This document shows, piece after piece, positions 1 through 8,763 of a stretch of DNA of 64,000 bases (position 1 is its first letter; each line of letters starts with the position of its first letter). Under the pieces are notes generated by a model. It did no database searches. It saw only the letters and a program-made list of their open reading frames with translations, and was not told the origin of the DNA. Origin of the DNA: Nibrella viscosa. GTDB lineage: Bacteria; Bacteroidota; Bacteroidia; Cytophagales; Spirosomataceae. Location: the NCBI RefSeq assembly GCF_039541875.1, contig NZ_BAABHB010000019.1:1-64000 (forward strand), read 5' to 3'. Position numbers and translations under genes: made by a program.

Positions 1-132
1 CAAAATGTTAGTACTCAACAATGTACGCAACAAGATTGTCCAACGGATTTTTGCCTGTGTTCGCCAGAACAGAAATTATGACGAAAATTATACGATTTCA
101 CTTGTTTAGATCATAGAAATCGATCCGTTGTA

Positions 133-1170
133 CTAGGTACCCCTAATCAGCGGCAGCGTTACAACAAACAGGCCGTTGGTTTCCTGCACAACCGGAGCGG
201 GCTGGCCCAGCATCCGGTACTTGGCCATGATGTTGCTGAGACCTACGCCGTTGGACAGGACCCTGGCCGGCTTTTTCTGTAACGTATTGCGTACCGAGAG
301 CTGCGCCTGCTGATCGGTGCAGATTTCGATCCGCAGCGGCCGGTCGGCACCGACTTCGTTGTGCTTGACGGCGTTCTCGACCAGCAATTGCAGCGTGAGG
401 GGGGGCAGCTTATGGTGTCCGCACTGCTCGTCAATGGCTACCACAAGGTCGAGGCCCCGGCCATAGCGGGTTTTTAGCAGGTGATAGTACGATTGAATAA
501 AGTCCAGTTCGGTCTGTAGATCAGTGAGGTTGTGGTCGTTGGCCCGCAGTACGTACCGGTAAACCGAACTCAGTTCTTCGGCAAATGTACCCGCCTGGCG
601 CGGGTCTTCCTCAATGAGGGCGATGAGCGAGTTCAGGCTGTTGAACAAAAAATGCGGGTTCACCTGCTGCTTCAGCACGTCTAACTGCTGCTGCATATGG
701 AGTTCCTTCAGTTCGTACTCCCGCGCCACACTGGCCCGCCACTTTTCATACGAATAGGCGGCTTCCGAAATACCGGCCGAGATGATGTTGGTGCATAGCC
801 CAATGAGCAGGACCCAGCCAAAGACAGTACGGTCGAATTGGTAACCCGGTACATTTAGTTTTCCGTATACCCAGAAGATAAGACAAACCAGCAAGGCCGT
901 TACCAGGATATAGCCGATGAGGCAGTAGGTGAGCCGGCGAACCACCTGGTTTAACTCCGTAAAGCGGTAGCGCATATACTTCATCCAGGAGTCCATAATC
1001 CAGGCAAAGAACACATACAGAACCGTAAGGCCCAGAGTCACCGGTACGAAAATCCGCCATTCGTCGAAGTAGGGCTGACCCAGAATCAGATAGTTTGCCA
1101 GAAACACGGCCGGGTAACACACAATCATCACCAGGATGTCGTATCGGTCAAGGTAAAACCACTGCTTCAT
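133..1170 (-). CDS. LytS/YehU-type sensor histidine kinase
   Basis: Inner-membrane kinase of the His_kinase (LytS) family that normally phosphorylates a LytTR response regulator. Four hydrophobic segments lie near residues 12-32, 40-62, 80-101 and 116-135. They are followed by a short coiled linker and the H-box NPHFLFNSLNSL with the phospho-accepting His at about 173. The N-box LTLQLLVENAVKHN (Asn about 266) and a C-terminal GVGLSNI glycine box complete the ATPase. The frame is open further upstream, but that extension would run into the AraC gene. The ATG at 1170 places the start 80 bp after the AraC stop and right at the first membrane helix, so I chose it (345 aa). No partner response regulator is visible inside the window. 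It may lie before position 1, or the kinase may act through another LytTR protein. Confidence 0.88.
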   Translation of the reverse strand: MKQWFYLDRYDILVMIVCYPAVFLANYLILGQPYFDEWRIFVPVTLGLTVLYVFFAWIMDSWMKYMRYRFTELNQVVRRLTYCLIGYILVTALLVCLIFWVYGKLNVPGYQFDRTVFGWVLLIGLCTNIISAGISEAAYSYEKWRASVAREYELKELHMQQQLDVLKQQVNPHFLFNSLNSLIALIEEDPRQAGTFAEELSSVYRYVLRANDHNLTDLQTELDFIQSYYHLLKTRYGRGLDLVVAIDEQCGHHKLPPLTLQLLVENAVKHNEVGADRPLRIEICTDQQAQLSVRNTLQKKPARVLSNGVGLSNIMAKYRMLGQPAPVVQETNGLFVVTLPLIRGT

Positions 1171-1249
1171 AAACACACGGAAATTGAGAGTGAATGTAGT
1201 CCCTGCGCAGCACACGTGCAACCAGCCATAAGCCGCCTGAGCCGGAAGC

Positions 1250-2095
1250 TTACCCGCTATGTCGCTTTTTGAAGTGCAGGGGATTTTCGCCCGCCACTTT
1301 TTTAAACGTCCGGTTAAAGTAAGATAAGCTCTCGAAGCCAGCCTCAAAGCAGACCTCGGTTACGGTTTTATCGAGAAGCAGGAGCTTCTTGGCCTGATTA
1401 ATCCGGTACTGGTTAAGAAACTCCGTGAAGGTCATCAGGGTCATCTTCTTGAAATACCGGCAGAATGCGGCTTTGGTCAGGTGCGTGAGCTGGGCCATCT
1501 GCGCTACTCCGATCGGCTGCTGATAATTCTCTTCGATAAAGCCGTATACCCGCTTAAGTCGCTGCTGCTCTTTGAGGCTGTAGTGCTGCCCCACCGGGCT
1601 GGAGTGCAGCAGGTCCTGCTCCGGGCTGGTGGCCAGCACCTGAAAGATATTCAGGATTTCGATAAACTGCTCATACGGGGCCAGCGTATGCAGCCGCCTG
1701 AGCCGCCGACCAACGGCCTCTTTGGTCGCTCCGAAAAAATAGACCCCGTGCCGGGCTCGCTCAAATAAGGCATGGATGCCCGCAAGCTCAGGCACGCTCG
1801 TAAACGCATTCGCCAGGAAATCCTCCCGCATCTGAACCACAAACTGCTCGTACTCTGCCTTGATGCCGTAGTCGAAGTTCAGGTGCGGAATGTTGGGGCC
1901 AATCAGCACCAGATCGCTTTGCCGGAAGCGGGAGATATGATCGCCCACATGCCGGGTTCCTTCGGGTGCTTCGATGTAGACAATCTCGTACTCCGGATGA
2001 AAATGCCAGTAGAAAAAATCGTTTAGTTTAGGCGTAATCAAAATCCGGAACGAGCTATCGGCATCGGGGCGAATGTCTTCATAACGGACTTTCAT
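1250..2095 (-). CDS. AraC-family transcriptional regulator with cupin sensor domain
   Basis: A 281-residue regulator with an N-terminal cupin-type ligand domain (FYWHFHPEYEIVYI near residues 28-41, giving His residues typical of the fold). The C-terminal double helix-turn-helix runs over about 185-280, with IGVAQMAQLTHLTKAAFCRYF as first helix pair and VCFEAGFESLSYFNRTFKK as the conserved second motif. It is transcribed away from the PhyH/aldo-keto reductase pair across a 174-bp shared intergenic region, so that pair is the natural target. A LytS-type kinase follows 80 bp downstream on the same strand. AraC proteins with a cupin often sense sugars or other small metabolites; the ligand here cannot be read from sequence. 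Confidence 0.9.
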   Translation of the reverse strand: MKVRYEDIRPDADSSFRILITPKLNDFFYWHFHPEYEIVYIEAPEGTRHVGDHISRFRQSDLVLIGPNIPHLNFDYGIKAEYEQFVVQMREDFLANAFTSVPELAGIHALFERARHGVYFFGATKEAVGRRLRRLHTLAPYEQFIEILNIFQVLATSPEQDLLHSSPVGQHYSLKEQQRLKRVYGFIEENYQQPIGVAQMAQLTHLTKAAFCRYFKKMTLMTFTEFLNQYRINQAKKLLLLDKTVTEVCFEAGFESLSYFNRTFKKVAGENPLHFKKRHSG

Positions 2096-2227
2096 ACCGT
2101 CTTGTCGTAGAGGTTGAATTGCTTTTTACCCTAAAGTATAATACACAACGCTAAAGATCTATACAAAATATCAATATTGTTCAAAAAATGGCTAGTATAG
2201 GGTTAGATTTCAGGGTAGCTGACCCGC

Positions 2228-2235
2228 TAAATTTG
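2228..2235 (+). promoter_or_regulatory. Bacteroidota -7 element upstream of the dioxygenase gene
   Basis: TAAATTTG matches the Bacteroidota -7 consensus TAnnTTTG exactly and ends 34 bases before the GTG start at 2270. No clean TTTG is found 19-21 bp upstream, so activation by the divergent AraC protein is plausible. The interval also holds ACCCTA (near 2130) and TAGGGT (near 2198) in opposite orientation, a possible regulator site. Confidence 0.45.
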
Positions 2236-2269
2236 TCCTATCAGATTCACCTAAAAACGCAATAAACCT

Positions 2270-3256
2270 GTGGAAACAACAACGCCTGCCCCTGCCGTTG
2301 CTACCATGATTCCCGGCAACAATCACAAAGACATTCCCGGTAATCCGTCAACGGCTACCTCCAGCCACATCAAACTCAACGACCGCTCGGCCGGAAAGCC
2401 GCTGCGGGTATTGTCTGAAGCCGACTGGCAGTTCTGGATCGAAAACGGCTATATCGTCATCAAGAATGCCGTTCCCCGTGAGCAGGCCGGGCAACTGGCG
2501 AGTTTTCTGTGGGAGTTTGAAGAAAAGGACCCCAGCGATCCCAACACCTGGTATGCGCCCCCGCGTGCCGAGATGAAGATGAAGGAACTGACCAACAGCG
2601 GTATGGTGGAAGTGTACAACCACCAGTACCTGTGGGATAACCGCCAGACGCAGCGGGTGTACGACGCTTTTGTCGACATCTGGGGTACCGAAAAGCTGTG
2701 GGTGACCATCGACCGTTGCAACCTGAATTTTCCCATGCGGCCGGGGCACGAGTTCAAAGGCTTCATACACTGGGATTATGACCCCGAGACCCGGCCGCAG
2801 AACGTGCAGGGCGTACTGGCGCTGGCCGACCAGACCGACGAAAACATGGGGGGCTTCCAGTGCATTCCGGAACTGTATCGCACCTACGACACCTGGAAAC
2901 TGACCCAACCCGCCGACCGCGATCATTTTAAACCGGACATTACCGGCTTTGAGCTGGTAAAAGTCAAAATGGAAGCCGGCGACCTGCTGATTTTCAACAG
3001 CACGCAACCGCACGGTATACGGCCCAACCTCACGAAAGATAAAGTTCGCATTGCCCAGTATATCTCCATGATGCCGGCTCAGGAAGACAACGAAGAACTG
3101 CGGCAGTGGCGCATCACTTCCTGGCGTGAGCGCCGGGCTCCGGATGGCTACGCGTTTCCCGGCGATCCGCGCAACTGGGAGCAAACCCGCTACCAGACCG
3201 CCGAACTGAACGAGCTGGGAAAAAAATTGCTGGGCCTCGAACGCTGGGATGCCTGA
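2270..3256 (+). CDS. Phytanoyl-CoA dioxygenase (PhyH) family protein
   Basis: A 328-residue Fe(II)/2-oxoglutarate-dependent oxygenase. The metal triad is visible as HWD at about 167-169 and a distal His in QPHGIRPN at about 248. The Arg residues after it (251 or 260) are candidates for 2-oxoglutarate binding. The family hydroxylates varied small molecules, so the substrate cannot be assigned. The longest reading starts with GTG at 2270; an in-frame ATG lies at 2306 and would remove 12 low-complexity residues. The stop overlaps the next start as TGATG, so the aldo/keto reductase is probably translated by coupling and acts in the same pathway. Confidence 0.85.
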   Translation: METTTPAPAVATMIPGNNHKDIPGNPSTATSSHIKLNDRSAGKPLRVLSEADWQFWIENGYIVIKNAVPREQAGQLASFLWEFEEKDPSDPNTWYAPPRAEMKMKELTNSGMVEVYNHQYLWDNRQTQRVYDAFVDIWGTEKLWVTIDRCNLNFPMRPGHEFKGFIHWDYDPETRPQNVQGVLALADQTDENMGGFQCIPELYRTYDTWKLTQPADRDHFKPDITGFELVKVKMEAGDLLIFNSTQPHGIRPNLTKDKVRIAQYISMMPAQEDNEELRQWRITSWRERRAPDGYAFPGDPRNWEQTRYQTAELNELGKKLLGLERWDA

Positions 3257-4077
3257 TGGCCGCAAACCAACTGTTTACCACACTCAACAACGGCGTAATT
3301 ATGCCGTTGTTGGGGCTGGGAGTGTACGATGTCTACGGCCGGGAAGCCGAACAAGCCATTGGCTACGCGCTTGAAACCGGTTACCGGCTTATCGACACGG
3401 CCGCCATGTACCGCAACGAAGTCGAGGTGGGTAACGCCATCCGGGCCGGCAGAATCCCCCGCCACGAGTTGTTTGTGACGACCAAAGTGGATAATGCCGA
3501 CCAGGGCTACGACACAACCCTGCGGGCGTTTGACCAGAGCCTGAAGGCACTATCCTGCGACTACGTCGATTTATACCTGATCCACTGGCCCCTAAAATCA
3601 AGCCGAAAACAAACATGGAATGCCTTAGAAAAACTGTATGCCGAGGGCCGGGTGCGGGCTGTCGGGGTTGCCAATTATCTGCTGCCCTTTCTGAAGGAAC
3701 TGGCCGGCCATGCCACGCTGGTGCCCGCCGTCAATCAGATCGAATTCAGCCCTTACCTGTTTCTGGAAGAGGAACTAACCTACTGCCAGACTAACCACAT
3801 TGTGCTGCAGGCGTATTCGCCCCTGATTCGCGGACGACGCTTTGACGACCCCAAACTGCGCCAACTGGCGGAGCAGTACGGTAAAACACCGGCTCAGATT
3901 CTTTTGCGCTGGGCGTTACAGCTTGGCGTGTCAACCATTCCCAAATCGGCAACGCCGAGCCGGATCAGGGAAAATTTCGATGTGTTCGACTTTTCCATAT
4001 CGGCAGACGATATGGTCCGGCTGCGTGACTTTCACGAAAACTTCCGGGTTGTCGAAGATCCTATAGAACTCCTATAA
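3256..4077 (+). CDS. Aldo/keto reductase
   Basis: A 273-residue NAD(P)H-dependent oxidoreductase of the AKR superfamily, predicted to be cytosolic. The full catalytic tetrad is present: Asp47 and Tyr52 (LIDTAAMY), Lys77 (VTTKV) and His110 (LIHWP). The cofactor-binding IPKSA motif lies near residue 230. Start and stop match the usual length for the family (270-290 aa). It overlaps the PhyH stop by one base, so the two enzymes probably oxidise and reduce successive intermediates of one small-molecule pathway. Homology is to the diketogluconate-reductase-like branch, but the substrate is unknown. Confidence 0.9.
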   Translation: MAANQLFTTLNNGVIMPLLGLGVYDVYGREAEQAIGYALETGYRLIDTAAMYRNEVEVGNAIRAGRIPRHELFVTTKVDNADQGYDTTLRAFDQSLKALSCDYVDLYLIHWPLKSSRKQTWNALEKLYAEGRVRAVGVANYLLPFLKELAGHATLVPAVNQIEFSPYLFLEEELTYCQTNHIVLQAYSPLIRGRRFDDPKLRQLAEQYGKTPAQILLRWALQLGVSTIPKSATPSRIRENFDVFDFSISADDMVRLRDFHENFRVVEDPIELL

Positions 4078-4306
4078 ACCTTAAGGCTGTAGATCGCTTT
4101 TTTCTTCTGCCGGAATACTACGTTCCCTACTCTTTTGGTCCTGGGGATAAGCAAGTTAGGCGGAGTGGCCAGGCAGGCTTTTACCTACAGTAGTATGGGC
4201 ATAGTGAGCAGGGCGGTTTTCACGCCGGAGCGTTAATCCGGGCTTAGTGCCGGACGTTAAGCCGAAATCGATAAACGCGCCTGTACAAATGAGCAGCCAA
4301 AACAGA

Positions 4307-4314
4307 TATATTTG
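4307..4314 (+). promoter_or_regulatory. Bacteroidota -7 element in the 4078-4381 intergenic region
   Basis: TATATTTG fits TAnnTTTG exactly and lies 68 bp before the ATG at 4382. No good -33 TTTG is seen at the expected distance. The rest of the 304-bp gap between the aldo/keto reductase and the arginyl-transferase-like gene shows no convincing reading frame. It holds two GTTAA-containing direct repeats near 4232 and 4256 of unknown meaning. Confidence 0.4.
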
Positions 4315-4381
4315 CCTACCCGGAACGGCATTGACTACAAAAAGCTGAGTGTTGGCCGCCGGTGCGGTAAAAAAGGATTTC

Positions 4382-5044
4382 ATGACAGGAAGTGATCTGG
4401 ATCTCTGGCTGAGTATGGGCTATTTTCGGATGCACCAGGAGGTGTTCACCTGCCGATACCTGATTGTTAATGATACGCTCTGCCCCGTTCACTGGCTTCG
4501 CCTTTTTCTGCCGGTTGTCCGGTTCGAAGCCAAACAAAACAGCCTGCTCCGGCGCAATGCGCAATTTTCAGTAACGGTTACCCCCTTTGTGCTGACAACT
4601 GAGGTAGAAGCCCTGTTTGTGCGGTACCGCAGCATGGTTGATTTCGATGCGCCCGCGTCGGTGGAGTTCTGGCTTCAGAACGGGTCGCGTTACAATGCCT
4701 TTGATACCTACGCCGTTGAGGTGCGCGACGGTGAACGCCTGATTGCCGTTGGTATTTTCGACGATGGGTTCGACAGCATTGCCGGTATTATGAACGTCTA
4801 CGATCCGGATTATCGCAAATACAGCCTGGGAAAATACCTGATGCTGGCGAAAATCAATTATGCCCGGCAGCAGCAGAAACTGTATTATTACCCCGGCTAC
4901 CTGGTCAGCAATTACCCCAAATTCGACTATAAACTGTTTCCCTGCGCAGCCGCCACCGAGGTTTACGACGATAACAGCGGCCTGTGGCTTCCCTTTTCCT
5001 GGGAGACGGTAAACGCCCTGGCCGCCGACATGCTGGACGAGTGA
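4382..5044 (+). CDS. Arginyl/leucyl-tRNA-protein transferase-like protein
   Basis: A 220-residue protein resembling the C-terminal (GNAT-like) half of aminoacyl-tRNA-protein transferases (ATE/Bpt). These attach an amino acid from tRNA to protein N-termini to mark them for degradation. Recognisable parts are FDDGFDSIAGIMNVYDP (about 126-142), SLGKYLMLAKINYARQ (148-163) and YYYPGYLVSNYPKFDYK (168-184), which fits the family pattern LG-x-I-x-YYYxGY-x-PKxxYK. The N-terminal Cys-rich portion is reduced to Cys24 and Cys34. I chose the ATG at 4382 because AAGGA lies four bases upstream; a GTG at 4349 adds 11 residues. Substrate and donor amino acid are unknown. Confidence 0.65.
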   Translation: MTGSDLDLWLSMGYFRMHQEVFTCRYLIVNDTLCPVHWLRLFLPVVRFEAKQNSLLRRNAQFSVTVTPFVLTTEVEALFVRYRSMVDFDAPASVEFWLQNGSRYNAFDTYAVEVRDGERLIAVGIFDDGFDSIAGIMNVYDPDYRKYSLGKYLMLAKINYARQQQKLYYYPGYLVSNYPKFDYKLFPCAAATEVYDDNSGLWLPFSWETVNALAADMLDE

Positions 5045-5382
5045 TGTATCACTACCTGCTTCGCCGGGGTATCAACGTCTGGCTACCCGCCCGGCAGGGC
5101 GTGAACCTGGCCCTTCCCCTCCGGTATGTGGAAACGCACTGAGCGTTCGGCTGATCGCTCAGCATGAGTTACGGTATGATCATTAAAGAGCATGGTGTTA
5201 CCAGGCGGGTATTGGCCGAGGTCGGAGCCGCCACCAAATTTACTATCGTACTGCCGGTTACCACAACCTGTTTCCGCCCATCCGCTCGCTCGTTTTCTGA
5301 ACCTCTGCTCCTCCAAACCGGTTATACGTCGATGGCCCTGAACGGCTCTTCTCGTATGTTTGCAACGGAAACCTTACGCTGA
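5044..5382 (+). pseudogene. Decayed histidine kinase C-terminus
   Basis: One reading frame from the ATG overlapping the previous stop (TGATG at 5042-5046) gives 32 residues and then stops near 5140 and 5152. It continues as SLSMSYGMIIKEHG, then VLAEVGAATKFTIVLPV. This closely follows the end of a histidine-kinase ATPase domain (GLGLSxSYGIIKEHGG ... GxGTxFTIxLPV). Two in-frame stop codons fall where the Gly-rich G2 box should be. Everything upstream of the ATPase is missing, so I read this as a fragment rather than a gene. The 72-residue open stretch from 5164 could be expressed but would lack any complete domain. Confidence 0.6.
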
Positions 5383-5385
5383 CGA

Positions 5386-7857
5386 ATGATAAATACCTTT
5401 GGAAAACCGATTATACCGGATAACGATGATGAACGAGTAGAGGCCTTAAAACGGTATAGCATTCTGGATACTCCTCCCGAAGAAACGTTCAATACAATTG
5501 CTCATATCATTGCACAGGTTTTCCGGGCCCCCATTGCGTTAATTTCGCTGGTCGATAAAGAGCGGGTATTTTTTAAGGCCAACGTGGGCATGCCCGGCGT
5601 GAAGGCCGTAGACCGGGGCGTCAGCCTCTGCTCGCTGGCGGTGCTGAGTCCGGAGCTGACCGTCTACGAAAATGCCCTGGAGGAACCCTGCCTACTGGCC
5701 AATCCGCTGGTAGCCGGTGATTTTGGCCTGCGTTTCTACGCCGGTGCCCCCATCATTACCCAGGATGGCTTTATGATCGGAACGGTGTGTATTGTGGATA
5801 GAGAAGTACGGAGCTTTTCGGAGCCGGATCGCCAATTGCTCACTCGCTTTGCTACAATGGTGATGAATGAGATCGAGCTGCGCCATGCCGCCCGGCAGCA
5901 AAAGGAACAGCAGGTCCAATACGAAAGCATTTTTTCGGCCACCAGCGACGCAATCCTGATTTACGATTACGAGGGCCGGCTGGTAGAAGCCAACCCGGCC
6001 GCCTGTACCATGCACGGCTATACGTACGGGGAGATAACTGCCCTCAGCGGCTGGGATCTGATTCACCCGGACGACCATCCCAAATTCCGGCACTTTATCG
6101 ACACCGTGCGGGATACGCAGCTCTATACCGTCGAGAGTACGCACGTCAGCAAGGCCGGCAAGCCTATTGCTGTGGAGGTGAAAGGCACCACTTTTACGTA
6201 CAGGGAGCGGCCCCATCTGCTGGCAGTCGTGCGGGACGTAACGCAGCGGAAAGAAGTAGAAGCCGCCCTGCACCGGGCGCAGACCCAGTTGCAGGCGGCT
6301 TTGTCGGCCGGCCTGGTGAGCACCTGGTTCTGGGATATTAACCAGGATAAGGTGTATGGCGACCAGAACCTGGCCCGACTTTTCGGGGTAGAGGTAGAAC
6401 AGGCCGCCCACGGGTTACCGCTCGACAATTTTGTAAACGCTATTCACCCCGACGATCGGGCGCGGGTGATGCAACTCATCGAGCAGGCGGTGGCTAACCA
6501 GGCCGAGTACGAGGCCGAATATCGGGTTATCAACGCAGCGGGCAAGATGCAGTGGGTGATCGCCAGAGGTCGGGTGGACTATGAAGAGCAGACCGCCAGC
6601 TTTTCAGGCGTTATTGTGGATATTACCGAGCTGAAACTCACCCAGGAGGCATTGTCGTATCAGAACCAACTGACCCGGACCATTGCCGATAATGCGACCT
6701 CAACCCTGTTCATGATGGATGCCAAAGGCTACTGCACCTTTATGAATCCGGCAGGGGAGAAGATGTTTGGTTACACCTTCGAGGAAATCCGGCAGCGGCC
6801 GCTGCATTACATGATCCATCACCACCGGCCCGATGGTTCGTACTATCCCATGGAAGATTGCCCTATTGACCGGGCCTTGCCGGAAAACTTCGACATTCGG
6901 GCGCACCACGACGTGTTTTTCCGAAAAGATGGCACATCGTTTCCCGTCTCCTGCGCGGCCAGCCCGATTTTCGAGAATGGCGTTCCGGTATCAACCGTGA
7001 TTGAGGTGCGCGATATTACCCGGGAAAGGCAGGCCCAGGAAGCCCTGCGGAAAAGTGCCGAAGAGCTGGAGCGTAACGTACAGGCGCGAACCAGAGAGCT
7101 GCAGGACGCCAATGAGCGACTGGCCAAATCCAACTACGAGCTGGAGCAGTTTGCCTATGTGGCTTCCCATGATCTGCAGGAGCCGCTGCGTAAGATCCAG
7201 TTGTTTGGCGATATGCTGCATAGCCAGGTGTCGGCTACGCTGCAACCTGTTCAGCAGGATTGGCTCGATAAAATACTGGCGGCCGCCCAGCGGATGAGCT
7301 CCCAGATCAAAGACCTGCTTGAGTATTCCCGACTCACTCAGCCCCGGCATAAACCCCAGTTTACGCCGGTGGATCTCAATAAGGTGCTGAAAAATGTCTG
7401 TACTGATATGGAGGTTGAGGTTAGCCGGAAAAGCGCCGAGGTTGTGGCGGATAACCTGCCCGTGCTGGAGGCCGTTGAATTGCAGATGAATCAGATTATG
7501 CATAACCTGATCTCGAACAGTCTGAAGTTTTCGGCTCCAGATCGAAAACCAGTCATTACCATTACCGCCAGTCCGCTGGCTCAGGCTGAGCAGGCCGGCT
7601 ATCAGCTTCCGGCAGAAAACGAGTATGTCAAGCTGGTATTTCGCGACAACGGCATTGGGTTTAAGCCGGAGTTCTCGGAGCAGGTGTTTGAAATTTTTCA
7701 GCGGCTGAATACCAAGAATAAATACCCTGGCACCGGAATTGGCCTGGCCTTATGCCGGAAGGTTGCCGATAACCACAAAGGCCTGATTTTTGCTGATGGG
7801 CAGGAAAACCAGGGTGCCGTATTCACCATTATTCTGCCGAAGCGGCAAACTCAGTAA
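5386..7857 (+). CDS. GAF-PAS-PAS-PAS sensor histidine kinase
   Basis: An 823-residue cytoplasmic kinase without membrane helices. Domain order: GAF about 25-165; PAS about 178-290 (EANPAACTMHGYTYGEI); PAS/PAC about 300-415 (IHPDDRARV); PAS about 425-548 (MNPAGEKMFGYTFEEI); coiled coil 550-585; HisKA 588-655 with His595 in YVASHDLQEPLRKI; HATPase 700-818 with N-box NLISNSLKFS, DNGIGF and GTGIGLAL. No receiver domain is attached, so phosphate must go to a separate response regulator, which is not adjacent. The starting ATG at 5386 lies just after the decayed kinase fragment. The QEPLRKI-type HisKA subclass is common in Cytophagales multi-PAS kinases. Confidence 0.9.
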   Translation: MINTFGKPIIPDNDDERVEALKRYSILDTPPEETFNTIAHIIAQVFRAPIALISLVDKERVFFKANVGMPGVKAVDRGVSLCSLAVLSPELTVYENALEEPCLLANPLVAGDFGLRFYAGAPIITQDGFMIGTVCIVDREVRSFSEPDRQLLTRFATMVMNEIELRHAARQQKEQQVQYESIFSATSDAILIYDYEGRLVEANPAACTMHGYTYGEITALSGWDLIHPDDHPKFRHFIDTVRDTQLYTVESTHVSKAGKPIAVEVKGTTFTYRERPHLLAVVRDVTQRKEVEAALHRAQTQLQAALSAGLVSTWFWDINQDKVYGDQNLARLFGVEVEQAAHGLPLDNFVNAIHPDDRARVMQLIEQAVANQAEYEAEYRVINAAGKMQWVIARGRVDYEEQTASFSGVIVDITELKLTQEALSYQNQLTRTIADNATSTLFMMDAKGYCTFMNPAGEKMFGYTFEEIRQRPLHYMIHHHRPDGSYYPMEDCPIDRALPENFDIRAHHDVFFRKDGTSFPVSCAASPIFENGVPVSTVIEVRDITRERQAQEALRKSAEELERNVQARTRELQDANERLAKSNYELEQFAYVASHDLQEPLRKIQLFGDMLHSQVSATLQPVQQDWLDKILAAAQRMSSQIKDLLEYSRLTQPRHKPQFTPVDLNKVLKNVCTDMEVEVSRKSAEVVADNLPVLEAVELQMNQIMHNLISNSLKFSAPDRKPVITITASPLAQAEQAGYQLPAENEYVKLVFRDNGIGFKPEFSEQVFEIFQRLNTKNKYPGTGIGLALCRKVADNHKGLIFADGQENQGAVFTIILPKRQTQ

Positions 7858-8055
7858 CTAAGCTGTCAGCTTGCTTTCGTCGCCCTCCTTGCCGATCACG
7901 AACATTGTGTGTCGGCTCCCAGGCGAGGAGTGCAGTTTCAGGATGAACAACAGACTAAAGCCAGACTCTACACAAAGAAATTTAAGATTCGTATCGTTAA
8001 CCTCTCTACCCTGGCTGGATATATAGGTGTCAACAACCTCTAAATCCAGCCAGCC

Positions 8056-8580
8056 ATGTTTACCGCTATTCGCCACCGCCTGATCAAACCATTTTGTGCC
8101 GAAACGCTGGTGTATGTTGTAAACACGCCGGTAGCCGTGTTGCAACAGCGGGTAAATGCCCTGCCTACGGAGCGTTGCGGCTTTATGGGCTCTGTCCGGT
8201 TTACGCTGGAACCCCTGTCGGCACCTTTCGGGCGTGGCCGGATAGCGGGGCGGTCCGGTGCCTGCCTGCATGATACCAGCCGGCTGGCAGTGACCATTCA
8301 GCCCAGTCCGGCCCTGGGGTTACTGTTTCTGACGGCGCTGTGCCTGGGTCTGCATCTGTTGGTTACGGCAGTGACCACCGCCGGCGACCTGTTGCACCCG
8401 CTGGTGAGAAGCCTGTTGCTGCTGGGCGTGGTGCTGCCGTTCCTGTGGGCTATGGCTATCGGCACCGTGTATGGCCTCCGAACCAATATCGAGGAGCATC
8501 TGAACCTGATGCCCGTTACCATTCCGGGTGTTGTACGTTACGCTTCCACCAGCGCACTCTCTTCCTCTGTAAGCCTGTAA
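8056..8580 (+). CDS. Uncharacterised small membrane protein (paralogue of the next gene)
   Basis: A 174-residue protein of unknown function. The N-terminal 80 residues are soluble and mixed alpha/beta. Two hydrophobic segments lie near 86-108 and 115-138, followed by a short polar tail. It shares a pattern with the following gene: a KPF/QPF start, an aromatic VNT/VNG strand, an LxxRxN helix, and SRLAVTIQPSPALGLLF against ARLVVTIKPGLLLSLYF just before the membrane part. I recognise no catalytic motif. The 198 bp before it (7858-8055) hold no clear gene, although a minus-strand open frame ending at 7858 could be another remnant. Confidence 0.6.
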   Translation: MFTAIRHRLIKPFCAETLVYVVNTPVAVLQQRVNALPTERCGFMGSVRFTLEPLSAPFGRGRIAGRSGACLHDTSRLAVTIQPSPALGLLFLTALCLGLHLLVTAVTTAGDLLHPLVRSLLLLGVVLPFLWAMAIGTVYGLRTNIEEHLNLMPVTIPGVVRYASTSALSSSVSL

Positions 8581-8763
8581 CGGCGGACCCAGCGGCTCGC
8601 AGCCAACGGGTTGAAGACGATATGCTTTGTCGAGGGATTCTCTGATTGCCAATGCCCCTCCACTTGCTATACCGTATCCAAAAAAATTTACGCTTCCTGC
8701 TGGTAACCTGAACCGAAAAACGGGATAGACAAATATCTATAGCAACTCTGACACACGAATAAG

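Noticed and set aside
1..132. Possible gene at the left edge
   Set aside because: No open frame of useful length with recognisable motif; probably intergenic.
1171..1347. N-terminal extension of the first LytS kinase
   Set aside because: It overlaps the AraC coding region by about 100 bp and has no membrane or signalling features.
2348..3265. Long minus-strand open frame (305 codons) opposite the dioxygenase gene
   Set aside because: It lies fully inside the PhyH gene, lacks any known motif, and reflects high GC third-position bias on the opposite strand.
5164..5382. A real 72-residue protein
   Set aside because: Its sequence is the tail of a kinase ATPase domain with upstream in-frame stops, so it is better read as a pseudogene.
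7858..8271. Minus-strand open frame of 137 codons after the multi-PAS kinase
   Set aside because: The upstream half is antisense to the small membrane protein gene. The last 40 codons read plausibly (FVIGKEGDES) but match no family I can name, so I only noted a possible remnant.
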